DNA of 64,000 nucleotides from Nocardioides sp. YIM 152315 (GCF_029210375.1 NZ_JARGER010000043.1:434001-498000); one strand, 5' to 3'; shown: positions 34,270-43,719, numbered from the stretch's first letter. The notes: a model not told the origin generated them from the letters alone. Made by a program: numbers and translations.

Positions 34270-36201
34270 TCATACCGCATTCACCGCCAGGAGCGCCAGG
34301 GCGACCAGCAGGGCGCCGCCGAGGATGGACAGGGCGTAGGAGCGGACGAAGCCGTTCTGGACGCGTCGGCCGACCTGCGCGGCCACGCCGATGGTGACCG
34401 GCCCGCCGGTCAGCACGCCGTCGACGACGTACTTGTCGGTCGTCAGCAGTGCTGAGGTGAGGTGCCTGCCGGGGTTGACCACCAGGGTGTCGTTGATGAC
34501 GTTGCCGTAGACCTCCTCGCGACCCGCGCGGGTCACGAACGAGACCTCCTGGGGCGCCACCCGCGGCACCTCGCGCTTGCCGACGAGGAACCAGGCGAGC
34601 GCGACACCGATGGCCACCACGCAGACCGCGATCACGGTGACCGCGATCGCCGGGAGCGGCGGGTCCTCGTGCGGCGCGACGCCGGTCACCGGGGACAGGA
34701 AGTCGACGATCCAGTCGCCGGCGAGCATCACCCCGCCGAGCACCGACAGCGCCGCGAGGACGATCAGCGGGATCGTCATCACCGACGGCGACTCGTGCGG
34801 GTGGACGTCCCTCTCCCAGCGCTTCTCGCCGAAGAACGTCATCAGCATCAGCCGGGTCATGTAGAAGCCGGTGATGCCGGCGCCGAGCAGCGCGCACAGA
34901 CCGACGATCCAGTTGTCGGCCAGCGCGGTCTCGATGATCTTGTCCTTCGACCAGAAGCCGGAGAAGCCGGGGAAGCCGATGATCGCGAGATAGCCCATCG
35001 CGAACGTCAGGTAGGTGACCGGCATCGCCTTGCGCACCGCGCCGTAGTGGCGCATGTCCACGTCGTCGTTCATGCCGTGCATCACCGAGCCGGCGCCGAG
35101 GAACATGTTGGCCTTGAAGAAGCCGTGGGTCAGGAGGTGGAAGATCGCGAAGGCGTAGCCCGCGACGCCCAGGCCGGCGCCGAGCATCATGTAGCCGATC
35201 TGGCTCATCGTGGAGCCGGCGAGCGCCTTCTTGATGTCGTCCTTCGCGCACCCGATCCACGCACCCCACAGGAGCGAGATCACCGCGACGATCACCACGA
35301 CCGTCTGCGCGTCGGGCGCGAGCTCGAAGACGAAGTTGGAGCGGACGACCAGGTAGACGCCGGCCGTCACCATCGTGGCCGCGTGGATGAGCGCCGACAC
35401 CGGCGTCGGACCCTCCATCGCGTCGAGGAGCCACGCCTGGAGCGGGAACTGAGCCGACTTGCCGCAGGCGCCCAGCAGGAGGAGCAGCCCCAGGATCGTC
35501 ATCGTGGTCTGCGACGCCTCGCCGGCGCCGGCACTGATCACGGCGAAGCTGGTCGACCCGAAGGTGATGAAGAACAGCATGATCGCCAGCGACATGCCCA
35601 TGTCGCCGACGCGGTTGATCACAAAGGCCTTCTTCGCGGCGGCGGCCGCCGACGGCTTGTGCTGCCAGAAGCCGATGAGCAGGTACGACGCGAGGCCGAC
35701 GCCCTCCCAGCCGAGGAACAGGCCGAGGTAGTTCTCGGAGAGCACCAGCATCAGCATCGCGGCCACGAACAGGTTGAGGTACCCGAAGAACCGGCGCCGA
35801 CGCGGGTCGTGGGCCATGTAGCCGATCGAGTAGACGTGGATCAGCGACCCCACGCCGGTGATCAGCAGCAGGAACAGCGCGGAGAGCGGGTCGTAGAGCA
35901 GGTCCATGCCGACGTCGAGATGGCCGGTCTGGAACCACGTGTAGAGCTCCTGGACCACCTGGCGGTCGTCCTCCTCGCGGCCCAGCAGCGAGACGAACAT
36001 CGCCAGCGAGAGCGCGAACGAGCCGATCGGCAGCGCGGCGCCGAGCAGATGCCCCCACCGGTCGGTGTACTTGCCGCCGATCAGCAGGATCGCTGCGCCC
36101 GCCAGGGGCAGCGCGACCACCAGCCACAGCAGGGAGAACACCCCGTCGGCGGAGCTCGGGTCGACGACCGGGATTCCCCCGCCTTCGTGGAACGCGTACA
36201 T
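34270..36201 (-). CDS. nuoL: NADH-quinone oxidoreductase subunit L
   Basis: 643-residue largest antiporter-like subunit, with the C-terminal lateral helix region. Motifs: LVLSENYLGLFLGWEGVGLA with the conserved Glu, KSAQFPLQAWLLDAMEGPTP with channel Lys, TPVSALIHAATMVTAGVYLV, and DIKKALAGSTMSQIGYMML. A normal length. The start is 13 bases after the nuoK stop. Confidence 0.96.
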   Translation of the reverse strand: MYAFHEGGGIPVVDPSSADGVFSLLWLVVALPLAGAAILLIGGKYTDRWGHLLGAALPIGSFALSLAMFVSLLGREEDDRQVVQELYTWFQTGHLDVGMDLLYDPLSALFLLLITGVGSLIHVYSIGYMAHDPRRRRFFGYLNLFVAAMLMLVLSENYLGLFLGWEGVGLASYLLIGFWQHKPSAAAAAKKAFVINRVGDMGMSLAIMLFFITFGSTSFAVISAGAGEASQTTMTILGLLLLLGACGKSAQFPLQAWLLDAMEGPTPVSALIHAATMVTAGVYLVVRSNFVFELAPDAQTVVVIVAVISLLWGAWIGCAKDDIKKALAGSTMSQIGYMMLGAGLGVAGYAFAIFHLLTHGFFKANMFLGAGSVMHGMNDDVDMRHYGAVRKAMPVTYLTFAMGYLAIIGFPGFSGFWSKDKIIETALADNWIVGLCALLGAGITGFYMTRLMLMTFFGEKRWERDVHPHESPSVMTIPLIVLAALSVLGGVMLAGDWIVDFLSPVTGVAPHEDPPLPAIAVTVIAVCVVAIGVALAWFLVGKREVPRVAPQEVSFVTRAGREEVYGNVINDTLVVNPGRHLTSALLTTDKYVVDGVLTGGPVTIGVAAQVGRRVQNGFVRSYALSILGGALLVALALLAVNAV

Positions 36202-36214
36202 CAGATCCGCACTC

Positions 36215-36517
36215 CTAGTACTTGAGCAGGCTGGCGTCGTCGACCGAGGCCGAGCGACGGGTCCGGAAGATGGTCATGATGATCGCGAGCCCGACCACGA
36301 CCTCGGCGGCGGCGACGACCATGACGAAGAACGCCGCGATCTGGCCGTCGAGGTTGCCGTGCTGCTTCGCGAACGCGACCAGCGCGAGGTTGGACGCGTT
36401 GAGCATCAGCTCGACGCTCATGAAGACCACGATCGCGTTGCGTCGCGTCAGCACGCCCACGCAGCCGATGGTGAACAGGATCCCGGAGAGCACGACGTAC
36501 GGCGTGACGTCGTCCAT
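36215..36517 (-). CDS. nuoK: NADH-quinone oxidoreductase subunit K
   Basis: 100 residues, three membrane helices. The two conserved membrane Glu residues are present in FMSVELMLNASNL and VAAAEVVVGLAII. One-base overlap with nuoJ (TGATG). Confidence 0.96.
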   Translation of the reverse strand: MDDVTPYVVLSGILFTIGCVGVLTRRNAIVVFMSVELMLNASNLALVAFAKQHGNLDGQIAAFFVMVVAAAEVVVGLAIIMTIFRTRRSASVDDASLLKY

Positions 36518-37341
36518 CAGTGCTCACCTCCCGTGGCGGGTGCTTCCTCGGTGGTCGACGCCGGTGGGGCCGCGTCGCGACCCGCGTGCGGCGCCCAGCC
36601 GATCTGGTGCTCGATCTCCTCGATGTCGTCGGCCAGCGCCGGGGCGGACCGCACCGTGCCCCGGGCGGCGAGCACCCTCGAGACCGAGGACTCCGCGGCC
36701 GTGCCGTCGGGGAGCAGCGCGGGGGTGTCGACCGCGTTGTGGCGGGCGTAGACACCCGGAGGCGGCAGCGGACCCAGGTGGGCACCCTTCTCGGCGTAGT
36801 CCTGCATCCGCTGGGCGGCGCGCTCCGGCTGACCGGCCTTCGGCGTGAGCCGCTCGCGGTGGGCGAGCACCATCGCGCCGACCGCCGCCGTGATGAGCAG
36901 CGCGCTCGTGGTCTCGAACGCGAACACGTAGCGGGAGAAGAGGATGTTGGCGAGCGCCTGGATGTTGCCCGGCGCGTTCGCGTCGTCGAGCCCGACGGCG
37001 GTCCCGAGCGTGATCTGTCCGAGGCCGGTCACCAGCAGAACGCCGAGGCCGACGCCGCCGGCGATCGCGAACGCCCGCTGACCGCGGATGGTCTCGACGA
37101 CCGAGTCGGACGCGTCGACGCCGACCAACATCAGCACGAACAGGAACAGCATCAGGATCGCGCCGGTGTAGACGATGATCTGCACCGCGAAGAGGAACGG
37201 CGCCTCGAGCGCGAGGTAGAGCACCGCGAGCGACATCATCACGACCGCGAGCAGCAGCGCCGCGTGGACGGCCTTGCGGACGAAGAGGATGCCGAGGGCG
37301 GCGATCACCATGATCGGCGCGAGGATCCAGAAGGCCACCAT
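36517..37341 (-). CDS. nuoJ: NADH-quinone oxidoreductase subunit J
   Basis: 274 residues: five helices in the first 165 residues, including the VQIIVYTGAILMLFLFVLMLVG pi-bulge helix region, then an approximately 105-residue hydrophilic tail typical of actinobacterial NuoJ. The end of the tail (ASTTEEAPATGGEH) is encoded by a stretch that contains a half copy of the dispersed repeat found in nuoG (36550-36564). One-base overlaps with both nuoI and nuoK. Confidence 0.95.
   Translation of the reverse strand: MVAFWILAPIMVIAALGILFVRKAVHAALLLAVVMMSLAVLYLALEAPFLFAVQIIVYTGAILMLFLFVLMLVGVDASDSVVETIRGQRAFAIAGGVGLGVLLVTGLGQITLGTAVGLDDANAPGNIQALANILFSRYVFAFETTSALLITAAVGAMVLAHRERLTPKAGQPERAAQRMQDYAEKGAHLGPLPPPGVYARHNAVDTPALLPDGTAAESSVSRVLAARGTVRSAPALADDIEEIEHQIGWAPHAGRDAAPPASTTEEAPATGGEH
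36550..36564. repeat. Half unit of the palindromic repeat in the 3' end of nuoJ
   Basis: GGTGGTCGACGCCGG, preceded by TCCTC as in the second arm of the nuoG copy, encodes part of STTEE in the NuoJ tail. Only one arm is present, so common descent with the nuoG element is possible but weak. Confidence 0.35.
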
Positions 37342-37913
37342 CAGGAGTCACCCTCCTTTGCGGAGGCGCCGTACTCGCCGCGGTAGTAGGAGCCCTCGTC
37401 GTCGCCGAGCCGCATGGGGTGCGGCGGCTGCTCCATGCCGGGCAGGAGCGGGGCGAGGAGGTCGGACTTCTCATAGATCAGGTCGGCACGCGTCGTGTCC
37501 GCCAGCTCGTACTCGTTGGTCATCGTGAGCGCGCGGGTCGGGCAGGCCTCGATGCACAGGCCGCAGAGGATGCAGCGCAGGTAGTTGATCTGGTAGACGC
37601 GGCCGTACCGCTCACCGGGGCTGTAGCGCCCCTCGCCGTCGGCGTCGTCGGTGTTGGTCGCACCCTCGACGTAGATCGCGTCCGCCGGGCACGCCCAGGC
37701 GCAGAGCTCGCAGCCGATGCACTTCTCGAGCCCGTCGGGCCAGCGGTTGAGCTGGTGCCGCCCGTGGAAGCGGGGCGCGGTCGGCTGCTTCTCGAAGGGG
37801 TACTGCTCGGTGACGACCTTCTTGAACATGGTCCGGAAGGTCACCCCGAACCCGGCGACCGGGTCCCAGAACTGCTCCTTCATCGACCTGGACTGTGACT
37901 TCGGCTGGGCCAT
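37341..37913 (-). CDS. nuoI: NADH-quinone oxidoreductase subunit I (2x[4Fe-4S])
   Basis: 190 residues with two ferredoxin motifs, CIGCELCAWACP and CILCGLCIEACP, which hold clusters N6a and N6b on the path to the quinone site. RFHGRHQLNRWPDGLEKCIG is typical of the family. One-base overlaps with nuoH and nuoJ. Confidence 0.96.
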   Translation of the reverse strand: MAQPKSQSRSMKEQFWDPVAGFGVTFRTMFKKVVTEQYPFEKQPTAPRFHGRHQLNRWPDGLEKCIGCELCAWACPADAIYVEGATNTDDADGEGRYSPGERYGRVYQINYLRCILCGLCIEACPTRALTMTNEYELADTTRADLIYEKSDLLAPLLPGMEQPPHPMRLGDDEGSYYRGEYGASAKEGDS

Positions 37914-39211
37914 CAGGCCTCACCTCCGGTGACGGTGGAGCTCGAGGTGCGGAACGTGAGCGGCTGCGCGGCCCCGCGCACGGCGCCGCCGGTGGGCATG
38001 GGCGGCACCGGGAACCCGGTCGGGAGCGGCTCCGGCTCGGCCGCCTCCTCCTGCTGCTCGCCCTCGCCGACGAAGAACATGACGAGGAACAGCACTGCGA
38101 GGACGCCGATGCCGATGAGGATCCACTGTCGGTCGATGCCGCCCTCGAGCGAGATCGCGCGGATCGTGGAGACGGCGACGATCCACAGCAGCGACACCGG
38201 GATCAGCCGCTTCCAGCCGAACGCCATGAACTGGTCGTAGCGCAGCCGCGGCAGCGTGCCGCGCAGCCAGATGAAGACGAAGATGAAGAACAGGACCTTG
38301 CCGAAGAACCACAGCACCGGCCAGTAGCCCTCGTTGGCACCGGCCCAGACGTGGTCGATCCAGAACGGCGCGTGCCAGCCGCCGAGGAACAGCGTGGTCG
38401 CCAGCGCGGACACCGTGGCCATGTTGATGTACTCGGCCAGGAAGAACAGCGCGAACTTCAGCGAGCTGTACTCGGTGTGGAAGCCGCCGACCAGCTCGCC
38501 CTCGGCCTCCGGGAGGTCGAACGGGGCGCGGTTGGTCTCGCCGACCATCGAGATCAGGTAGATCACGAACGACGGGGCGAGGATCAGGCCGAACCACAGG
38601 TCGTCCTGGGCGGCGACGATCTCCGAGGTCGACATCGACCCGGCGTACAGGAACACCGCGACCAGCGCGAGGCCCATCGCGACCTCGTAGGAGATCATCT
38701 GCGCGCTCGAACGCAGGCCGCCCAGCAGGGAGTACGTCGAGCCGCTGGACCAGCCGCCGAGCACGATGCCGTAGATGCCGATCGACGCGATCGCCATCAC
38801 GAAGAGCACCGCGACCGGCATGTCCGTCAGCTGCAGCGGTGTCTGCTCGCCGAAGAAGTTCACGGTCGGCCCGAAGGGGATCACCGCGAACGTCACGAAC
38901 GCCGGCACCGTCGCGAGGACGGGCGCGAGGATGAAGACCACGCGGTCGGCCGCCTTCGGTGTGACGTCCTCCTTGAGCGCGAGCTTGACGCCGTCCGCCA
39001 GCGACTGGAGCAGGCCGAAGGGGCCGTGCACGTTGGGGCCGATGCGGTGCTGCATGCGCGCGACGACCCGGCGCTCCCACCAGATGTTGAACAGCGTCAG
39101 CAGCACCAGGATCAGGAAGATCATCAGCGTCTTGATGCCGATGATCCACCAGGCGTCGTTGCCGAAGTCGGCCAACGAGTCCGTGGCCAGCGGCAGGACG
39201 TGGGCGTTCAC
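37913..39211 (-). CDS. nuoH: NADH-quinone oxidoreductase subunit H
   Basis: 432-residue membrane subunit forming the quinone chamber, eight to nine helices. ARMQHRIGPNVHGPFGLLQS, YSLLGGLRSSAQMISYEVAMG, FDLPEAEGELVGGFHTEYS (the conserved acidic loop) and RGTLPRLRYDQFMAFGWK are seen. The C-terminal extension of about 50 residues after the last helix is Glu/Pro-rich, as in other actinobacteria. Confidence 0.96.
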   Translation of the reverse strand: MNAHVLPLATDSLADFGNDAWWIIGIKTLMIFLILVLLTLFNIWWERRVVARMQHRIGPNVHGPFGLLQSLADGVKLALKEDVTPKAADRVVFILAPVLATVPAFVTFAVIPFGPTVNFFGEQTPLQLTDMPVAVLFVMAIASIGIYGIVLGGWSSGSTYSLLGGLRSSAQMISYEVAMGLALVAVFLYAGSMSTSEIVAAQDDLWFGLILAPSFVIYLISMVGETNRAPFDLPEAEGELVGGFHTEYSSLKFALFFLAEYINMATVSALATTLFLGGWHAPFWIDHVWAGANEGYWPVLWFFGKVLFFIFVFIWLRGTLPRLRYDQFMAFGWKRLIPVSLLWIVAVSTIRAISLEGGIDRQWILIGIGVLAVLFLVMFFVGEGEQQEEAAEPEPLPTGFPVPPMPTGGAVRGAAQPLTFRTSSSTVTGGEA

Positions 39212-41658
39212 TGGTCGGCTCCCTTCGCGATCGTCACGCGGCTGCCGGGCGAGGCCAGGTCGGCCAGGACGCCGTTGCCGAACGAGTTGGCGGGCACCCA
39301 GACGACGTCGTCGTCGAGCTCTGCGGGCTCTGCGGGCAGCGTCACCGAGCCGCGGTCGCCGGTCAGGGTGACGGTGGGGCCGTGAGCGTCGTACGCCGTG
39401 GGCGACAGCCGGGCGACCGGGGCGCGACCGGTGGCGCGGTAGGCCTTGTCGCCGTCCTGCAGCGAGCCGTTGTCGATCATCAGCTTCCAGGTCGCCAGCG
39501 CGAAGTGACCCTCGGTGGTCGAGGAAGGCGCACCGGCACCGGCCTCCTCGGTGGTTGACGAAGGACGAAGTGCTGTCTCGGAACCACCGAGCACGGCACG
39601 CTCGCCGTCCCAGGGACCCATCTCCTCCATCTCGGCCCGCGCCTCGGCGACGGTGCGGAAGCCGAGCGGCCTGCCAACTCCAAGGGCAGAGAGCTCCTCG
39701 GCGATCCCGGCGAGGATGCGCAGGTCGGGCAGCGAGCTCGGGCTGGAGAAGACCGCCTCGAAGGGTCGCGGCCGGCCCTCCCAGGTCACGAACGTCCCGG
39801 CCTTGTCGGACACGGGGGCGACCGGGAAGACGACGTCGGCCGCCCGCGTCACGTCGGTCTCGCGCAGCTCGAGAGCGACGACGAACGACGCGGCCTCGAG
39901 CGCGGCGCGGGTGGCGGCCGGGTCGGTGGTGTCGTCGGGGTCGACCCCGCCGACGACCACTCCGCCGAGCTCACCGGAGCCCAGGGCCGCGATGATGCCG
40001 TCGGCGTCGCGTCCGGGCGTCTCGGGCACGTCCACCCCCCAGTCGGCGCCGACGTCGACCCGGGCACCGGCGTCGGCGACCGGGCGGCCGCCGGGCAGCA
40101 GGTTGGGCAGGCAGCCGGCCTCGACCGCACCGCGGTCGCCGGCGCGTCGGGGCACCCAGGCGAGCCGGGCGCCGGTCCTCGCCGCCAGTCCGGCCGCGGC
40201 GCTCAGCGCACCGGGCACGGTCGCGAGTCGTTCGCCGACCAGGATCACCGCGGTCTTGTCGATGCCGAACTCGCCCTGCGCGACGAGAGCCGCGAGCGCC
40301 GCGGCCTCGTCGCCGGGCGCGGTGCGGACCAGCTGGCCGTGCATCTTCGCCAGGCCGCGGGACGCGTAGGGGGCGATCGACACGACGCGGGTGCCTCCGC
40401 CCGATCCGGCACGGCCGGCGGCCTTGCGCAGGCGCAGGAAGATCATCCCGGCCTCGTCCTCGGGCTCGAGGCCCGCGAGGACGACCGTCGAGGCCGACTC
40501 GAGGTCGGCGTACGTCACCGTGCGGCGCAGCACGACCTCCGCGGCGAGGAACGCCGCCTCCTCGGCCGAGTGCGGCCGGGACCGGAAGTCGATGTCGTTG
40601 GTGCCGAGCGCCACCCGGGCGAACTTGCTGTAGGCGTAGGCGTCCTCGGCGGTGACCCGGCCGCCGGTCAGGACGCCGGTCCCGCCCGCCTCGCTCAGGC
40701 CGCGGGCCGCGACCGCGAAGGCCTCGGGCCACGACGCCGGGCGCAGCTCACCGTCCTCGCGGATCTGCGGGTAGGTCAGCCGGTCGGGCTCGGTCGCGTA
40801 GTGGAACCCGAACCGGTCCTTGTCGGTGATCCACTCCTCGTTGACCTCGGGGTCGTTGCCCGCGAGTCGGCGCATCACCTTGCCGCGCCGGTGGTCGATC
40901 CGGATCGCCGACCCGCACGCGTCGTGCTCGGCGACGCTCGGCGTCGAGACCAGGTCGAAGGGGCGGGACCGGAAGCGGTAGTCGGCACTGGTGAGGGCGC
41001 CGACCGGGCAGATCTGGATCGTGTTGCCGGAGAAGTAGGACTCGAACGGCTCACGCTCGTAGATGCCGACCTGCTGCAGCGCTCCGCGCTCGACGAGCGC
41101 GATGAAGGGGTCGCCGGCGATCTGCTCTGAGAAGCGGGTGCAGCGCGCGCAGAGCACGCAGCGCTCGCGGTCGAGCAGCACCTGCGCGGAGATGTTGATG
41201 GGCTTGGGGTAGGTGCGCTTGACGCCACCCCGCGCTGAGAAGCGGGAGTCCGCACGGCCGTTGGACATCGCCTGGTTCTGCAGCGGGCACTCGCCGCCCT
41301 TGTCGCAGACCGGGCAGTCCAGCGGGTGGTTGATCAGCAGGAACTCCATGATGCCCTGCTGCGCCTTGTCGGCGACGGGGCTGGTGGCCTGGGTGTTGAC
41401 GACCATGCCCTCGGCGACCGGCAGCGTGCAGGACGCCTGCGGCTTAGGGAAGCCGCGACCGTTGCCGGCGTCGGGCACGTCGACCAGGCACTGCCGGCAG
41501 GCGCCGACCGGCGCGAGCAGCGGGTGGTCGCAGAAGCGCGGCACCTGGACGCCGACCTGCTCGGCCGCGCGGATGACCAGCGTGTCCTTGGGGACGCTGA
41601 GCTGTACGCCGTCGATGGTCAGCGTGACGAGATCCGTCTTCTCCGGCACGGTCGTCAT
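39208..41658 (-). CDS. nuoG: NADH-quinone oxidoreductase subunit G
   Basis: 816 residues. An N-terminal ferredoxin-like domain (CDHPLLAPVGACRQC), then the His/Cys [4Fe-4S] motif and CPVCDKGGECPLQNQ, CVLCARC and CPVGALTS hold clusters N1b, N5 and N4; the rest is the molybdopterin-oxidoreductase-like scaffold. ATG 41658 overlaps the nuoF stop by four bases. Residues about 691-715 (GGSETALRPSSTTEEAGAG and on to PSSTTEG) are low-complexity and are encoded by a 75-bp copy of a dispersed palindromic repeat; reading frame is kept. This lies between the conserved DGERAVLG and FALATWKLMIDNGSLQDGD, in what is probably an inter-domain linker. Confidence 0.95.
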   Translation of the reverse strand: MTTVPEKTDLVTLTIDGVQLSVPKDTLVIRAAEQVGVQVPRFCDHPLLAPVGACRQCLVDVPDAGNGRGFPKPQASCTLPVAEGMVVNTQATSPVADKAQQGIMEFLLINHPLDCPVCDKGGECPLQNQAMSNGRADSRFSARGGVKRTYPKPINISAQVLLDRERCVLCARCTRFSEQIAGDPFIALVERGALQQVGIYEREPFESYFSGNTIQICPVGALTSADYRFRSRPFDLVSTPSVAEHDACGSAIRIDHRRGKVMRRLAGNDPEVNEEWITDKDRFGFHYATEPDRLTYPQIREDGELRPASWPEAFAVAARGLSEAGGTGVLTGGRVTAEDAYAYSKFARVALGTNDIDFRSRPHSAEEAAFLAAEVVLRRTVTYADLESASTVVLAGLEPEDEAGMIFLRLRKAAGRAGSGGGTRVVSIAPYASRGLAKMHGQLVRTAPGDEAAALAALVAQGEFGIDKTAVILVGERLATVPGALSAAAGLAARTGARLAWVPRRAGDRGAVEAGCLPNLLPGGRPVADAGARVDVGADWGVDVPETPGRDADGIIAALGSGELGGVVVGGVDPDDTTDPAATRAALEAASFVVALELRETDVTRAADVVFPVAPVSDKAGTFVTWEGRPRPFEAVFSSPSSLPDLRILAGIAEELSALGVGRPLGFRTVAEARAEMEEMGPWDGERAVLGGSETALRPSSTTEEAGAGAPSSTTEGHFALATWKLMIDNGSLQDGDKAYRATGRAPVARLSPTAYDAHGPTVTLTGDRGSVTLPAEPAELDDDVVWVPANSFGNGVLADLASPGSRVTIAKGADQ
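39514..39588. repeat. Dispersed palindromic repeat inside nuoG
   Basis: Forward arm GGTGGTCGAGGAAGG (39514-39528), second forward arm GGTGGTTGACGAAGG (39550-39564) and reverse arm GTCTCGGAACCACC (39575-39588). This forward-forward-reverse plan and the 25-bp distance from second to third arm match the intergenic copy at 47053-47117. The element spans 75 bp, an exact multiple of three. Confidence 0.8.
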
Positions 41659-42965
41659 GCCAGCACCTCCTGTCCTGCCCAGGCGGTCGAGCGGGCCGGG
41701 TCGAAGGGGCACCCGCCCTCGGTGAGGTGCGCGACGTACTCGTCGCGGAAGTACTGGATGCTGCTGGTGATCGGACTGACCGCGCCGTCGGCGAGCGCGC
41801 AGAACGAGCGGCCCAGGATGTTGTCGCACTGGTCGAGCAGCAGGTCGAGGTCCGACTCGCTGCCCTGGCCCTTCTCGAGGGCCGAGAGCACCTGCACCAG
41901 CCACCACGTGCCTTCGCGGCAGGGCGTGCACTTGCCGCACGACTCGTGCTTGTAGAACTCGGTCCACCGCAGCGTCGCACGCACCACGCACGTGGTGTCG
42001 TCGAAGATCTGCAGGGCCCGGGTGCCGAGCATCGACCCGGCGGCGCCCACGCCCTCGAAGTCGAGCGGGATGTCCAGGTGCTCGGCGGTGAGCAACGGCG
42101 TGCTCGAACCACCCGGCGTCCAGAACTTCAGCTCGTGCCCCTCGCGCATCCCGCCCGCCAGGTCGATCAGCGTGCGCAGCGTGATGCCGAGCGGCGCTTC
42201 GTACTGGCCGGGCCTCCGCACATGGCCCGAGAGGGAGAAGATGCCGAAGCCCTTGGACTTCTCGGTGCCCATCGAGGCGAACCAGCCGTGGCCGTTGGCG
42301 ACGATGCTCGGCACCGACGCGATCGACTCGACGTTGTTGATCACGGTCGGGCTGGCGTAGAGACCGGCGACCGCGGGGAACGGCGGGCGCAGTCGGGGCT
42401 GGCCGCGACGGCCCTCCAGGCCCTCGAGCAGTGCCGTCTCCTCGCCGCAGATGTAGGCGCCGGCACCGGCGTGCACGACGACGTCGAGGTCGTAGCCGGA
42501 GCCGTGGATGTCCTTGCCCAGATGGCCGGCGAGGTAGGCCTCCTGCACCGCACGCTGCACGCGGCGGACGACGTGGAGCACCTCGCCGCGGATGTAGATG
42601 AAGGCCTTGTTGGCGCGGATGGCGTAGCTGCTGATGATCACGCCCTCGACGAGCGTGTGCGGGCTGGCCATCATCAGCGGGATGTCCTTGCAGGTGCCCG
42701 GCTCGGACTCGTCGGCGTTGACCACGAGGTACTTGGGTCGCGGGTTGTCCTGCGGGATGAAGCCCCACTTCATCCCGGTGGGGAAGCCGGCGCCGCCGCG
42801 GCCGCGCAGGCCGGACTCCTTGACCGTCTCGATCACCGCGGCCGGGTCCATCGCGAAGGCCTTGTCGAGGGCGCCGTAGCCTCCGCGCTCGGTGTACGCC
42901 GCGAGCGTCCAGGCCCGGTCGTCGCCCCAGTTGTCGGTGAGGACCGGAGTGAGGGTGTCAGGCAT
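41655..42965 (-). CDS. nuoF: NADH-quinone oxidoreductase subunit F
   Basis: 436 residues, the NADH- and FMN-binding subunit. RGRGGAGFPTGMKWGF (NADH-binding Gly-rich loop), YLVVNADESEPGTCKDI (FMN), GAGAYICGEETALLEGLEG and the [4Fe-4S] motif SCGKCTPCREGT with the later distal Cys in LGRSFCALAD are visible. It overlaps nuoE by eight bases and nuoG by four. Confidence 0.97.
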   Translation of the reverse strand: MPDTLTPVLTDNWGDDRAWTLAAYTERGGYGALDKAFAMDPAAVIETVKESGLRGRGGAGFPTGMKWGFIPQDNPRPKYLVVNADESEPGTCKDIPLMMASPHTLVEGVIISSYAIRANKAFIYIRGEVLHVVRRVQRAVQEAYLAGHLGKDIHGSGYDLDVVVHAGAGAYICGEETALLEGLEGRRGQPRLRPPFPAVAGLYASPTVINNVESIASVPSIVANGHGWFASMGTEKSKGFGIFSLSGHVRRPGQYEAPLGITLRTLIDLAGGMREGHELKFWTPGGSSTPLLTAEHLDIPLDFEGVGAAGSMLGTRALQIFDDTTCVVRATLRWTEFYKHESCGKCTPCREGTWWLVQVLSALEKGQGSESDLDLLLDQCDNILGRSFCALADGAVSPITSSIQYFRDEYVAHLTEGGCPFDPARSTAWAGQEVLA

Positions 42966-43719
42966 CGCTGTCCTCCTGCTTGGTCTCCGTCTCGGCGCGC
43001 GCGGTGTCGGCCTGCTCGACCGCCTCCTGCTTGGTGTCGGCGGTGCGACCGCTGCCGCTGTCGGTCTCGGGGTGCGGGGCGGTCCAGCCCCGCTCGCGGG
43101 CGATGCCGAGCCCGACGAGCGACGCGGGACCGGCGGCCGGGCCGTCGTCGGCGAGGTCGTCGGGGAAGCCCGCGAGCACGCGCTCGGCCTCGCGCCAGGT
43201 GACGATGCGCGGCCCGCGGGTCGAGCGGACCTCGTTGCCGGCGCGCAGGTCGTCGACCAGCTGCACCGCGGACTCCGGGGTCATGTTGTCCATGAACTCC
43301 CAGTTGGCCATCATCACCGGCGCGTAGTCGCAGGCGGCGTTGCACTCGACGTGCTCGAGCGTGATGCTCCTCAGACCGGGGGCGTCGTCGGTGGTCTCGT
43401 CGTTGCCGACGCCCAGGTGGTCCTGCAGCCGCTCGAAGATCGCGTCGCCGCCCATCACCGCACACAGCGTGTTGGTGCAGACGCCGACGTGGTAGTCGCC
43501 GACCGGGCGGCGCTTGTACATGGTGTAGAACGTCGCGACGCCGCTGACGTCGGCGGCGGTGATGCCGAGGATCTCGGCGCACGCCTCGATGCCCTCCGGG
43601 GTGATCCGGCCCTCGACCGACTGCACCAGGTGCAGCATCGGGAGCAGCCCGGAGCGCGGCTCGGGGTAGCGGGCCGCGATCTCCTTCAGCTCGACCAGCG
43701 TCTCCTCGGAGAGCGTCAT
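42958..43719 (-). CDS. nuoE: NADH-quinone oxidoreductase subunit E
   Basis: 253 residues with a thioredoxin-like [2Fe-2S] domain: CTNTLC and later HVECNAACDYAPVMM supply the four cysteine ligands of cluster N1a. The last 75 or so residues are an acidic, Glu/Thr/Ala-rich tail (TKQEAVEQADTARAETETK) beyond the usual 170-residue core, as often seen in actinobacteria. ATG 43719 overlaps nuoD by four bases. Confidence 0.96.
   Translation of the reverse strand: MTLSEETLVELKEIAARYPEPRSGLLPMLHLVQSVEGRITPEGIEACAEILGITAADVSGVATFYTMYKRRPVGDYHVGVCTNTLCAVMGGDAIFERLQDHLGVGNDETTDDAPGLRSITLEHVECNAACDYAPVMMANWEFMDNMTPESAVQLVDDLRAGNEVRSTRGPRIVTWREAERVLAGFPDDLADDGPAAGPASLVGLGIARERGWTAPHPETDSGSGRTADTKQEAVEQADTARAETETKQEDSDA

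Noticed and set aside
34131..34280. Longer NuoM with about 50 extra N-terminal residues
   Set aside because: The added part is encoded entirely by the intergenic repeat; the conserved N-terminus begins at the ATG at 34130 with its own ribosome binding site.
34462..36225. Plus-strand open frame of about 590 codons
   Set aside because: Antisense to nuoL; rich in His, Arg, Glu and Gln with no recognisable domain.
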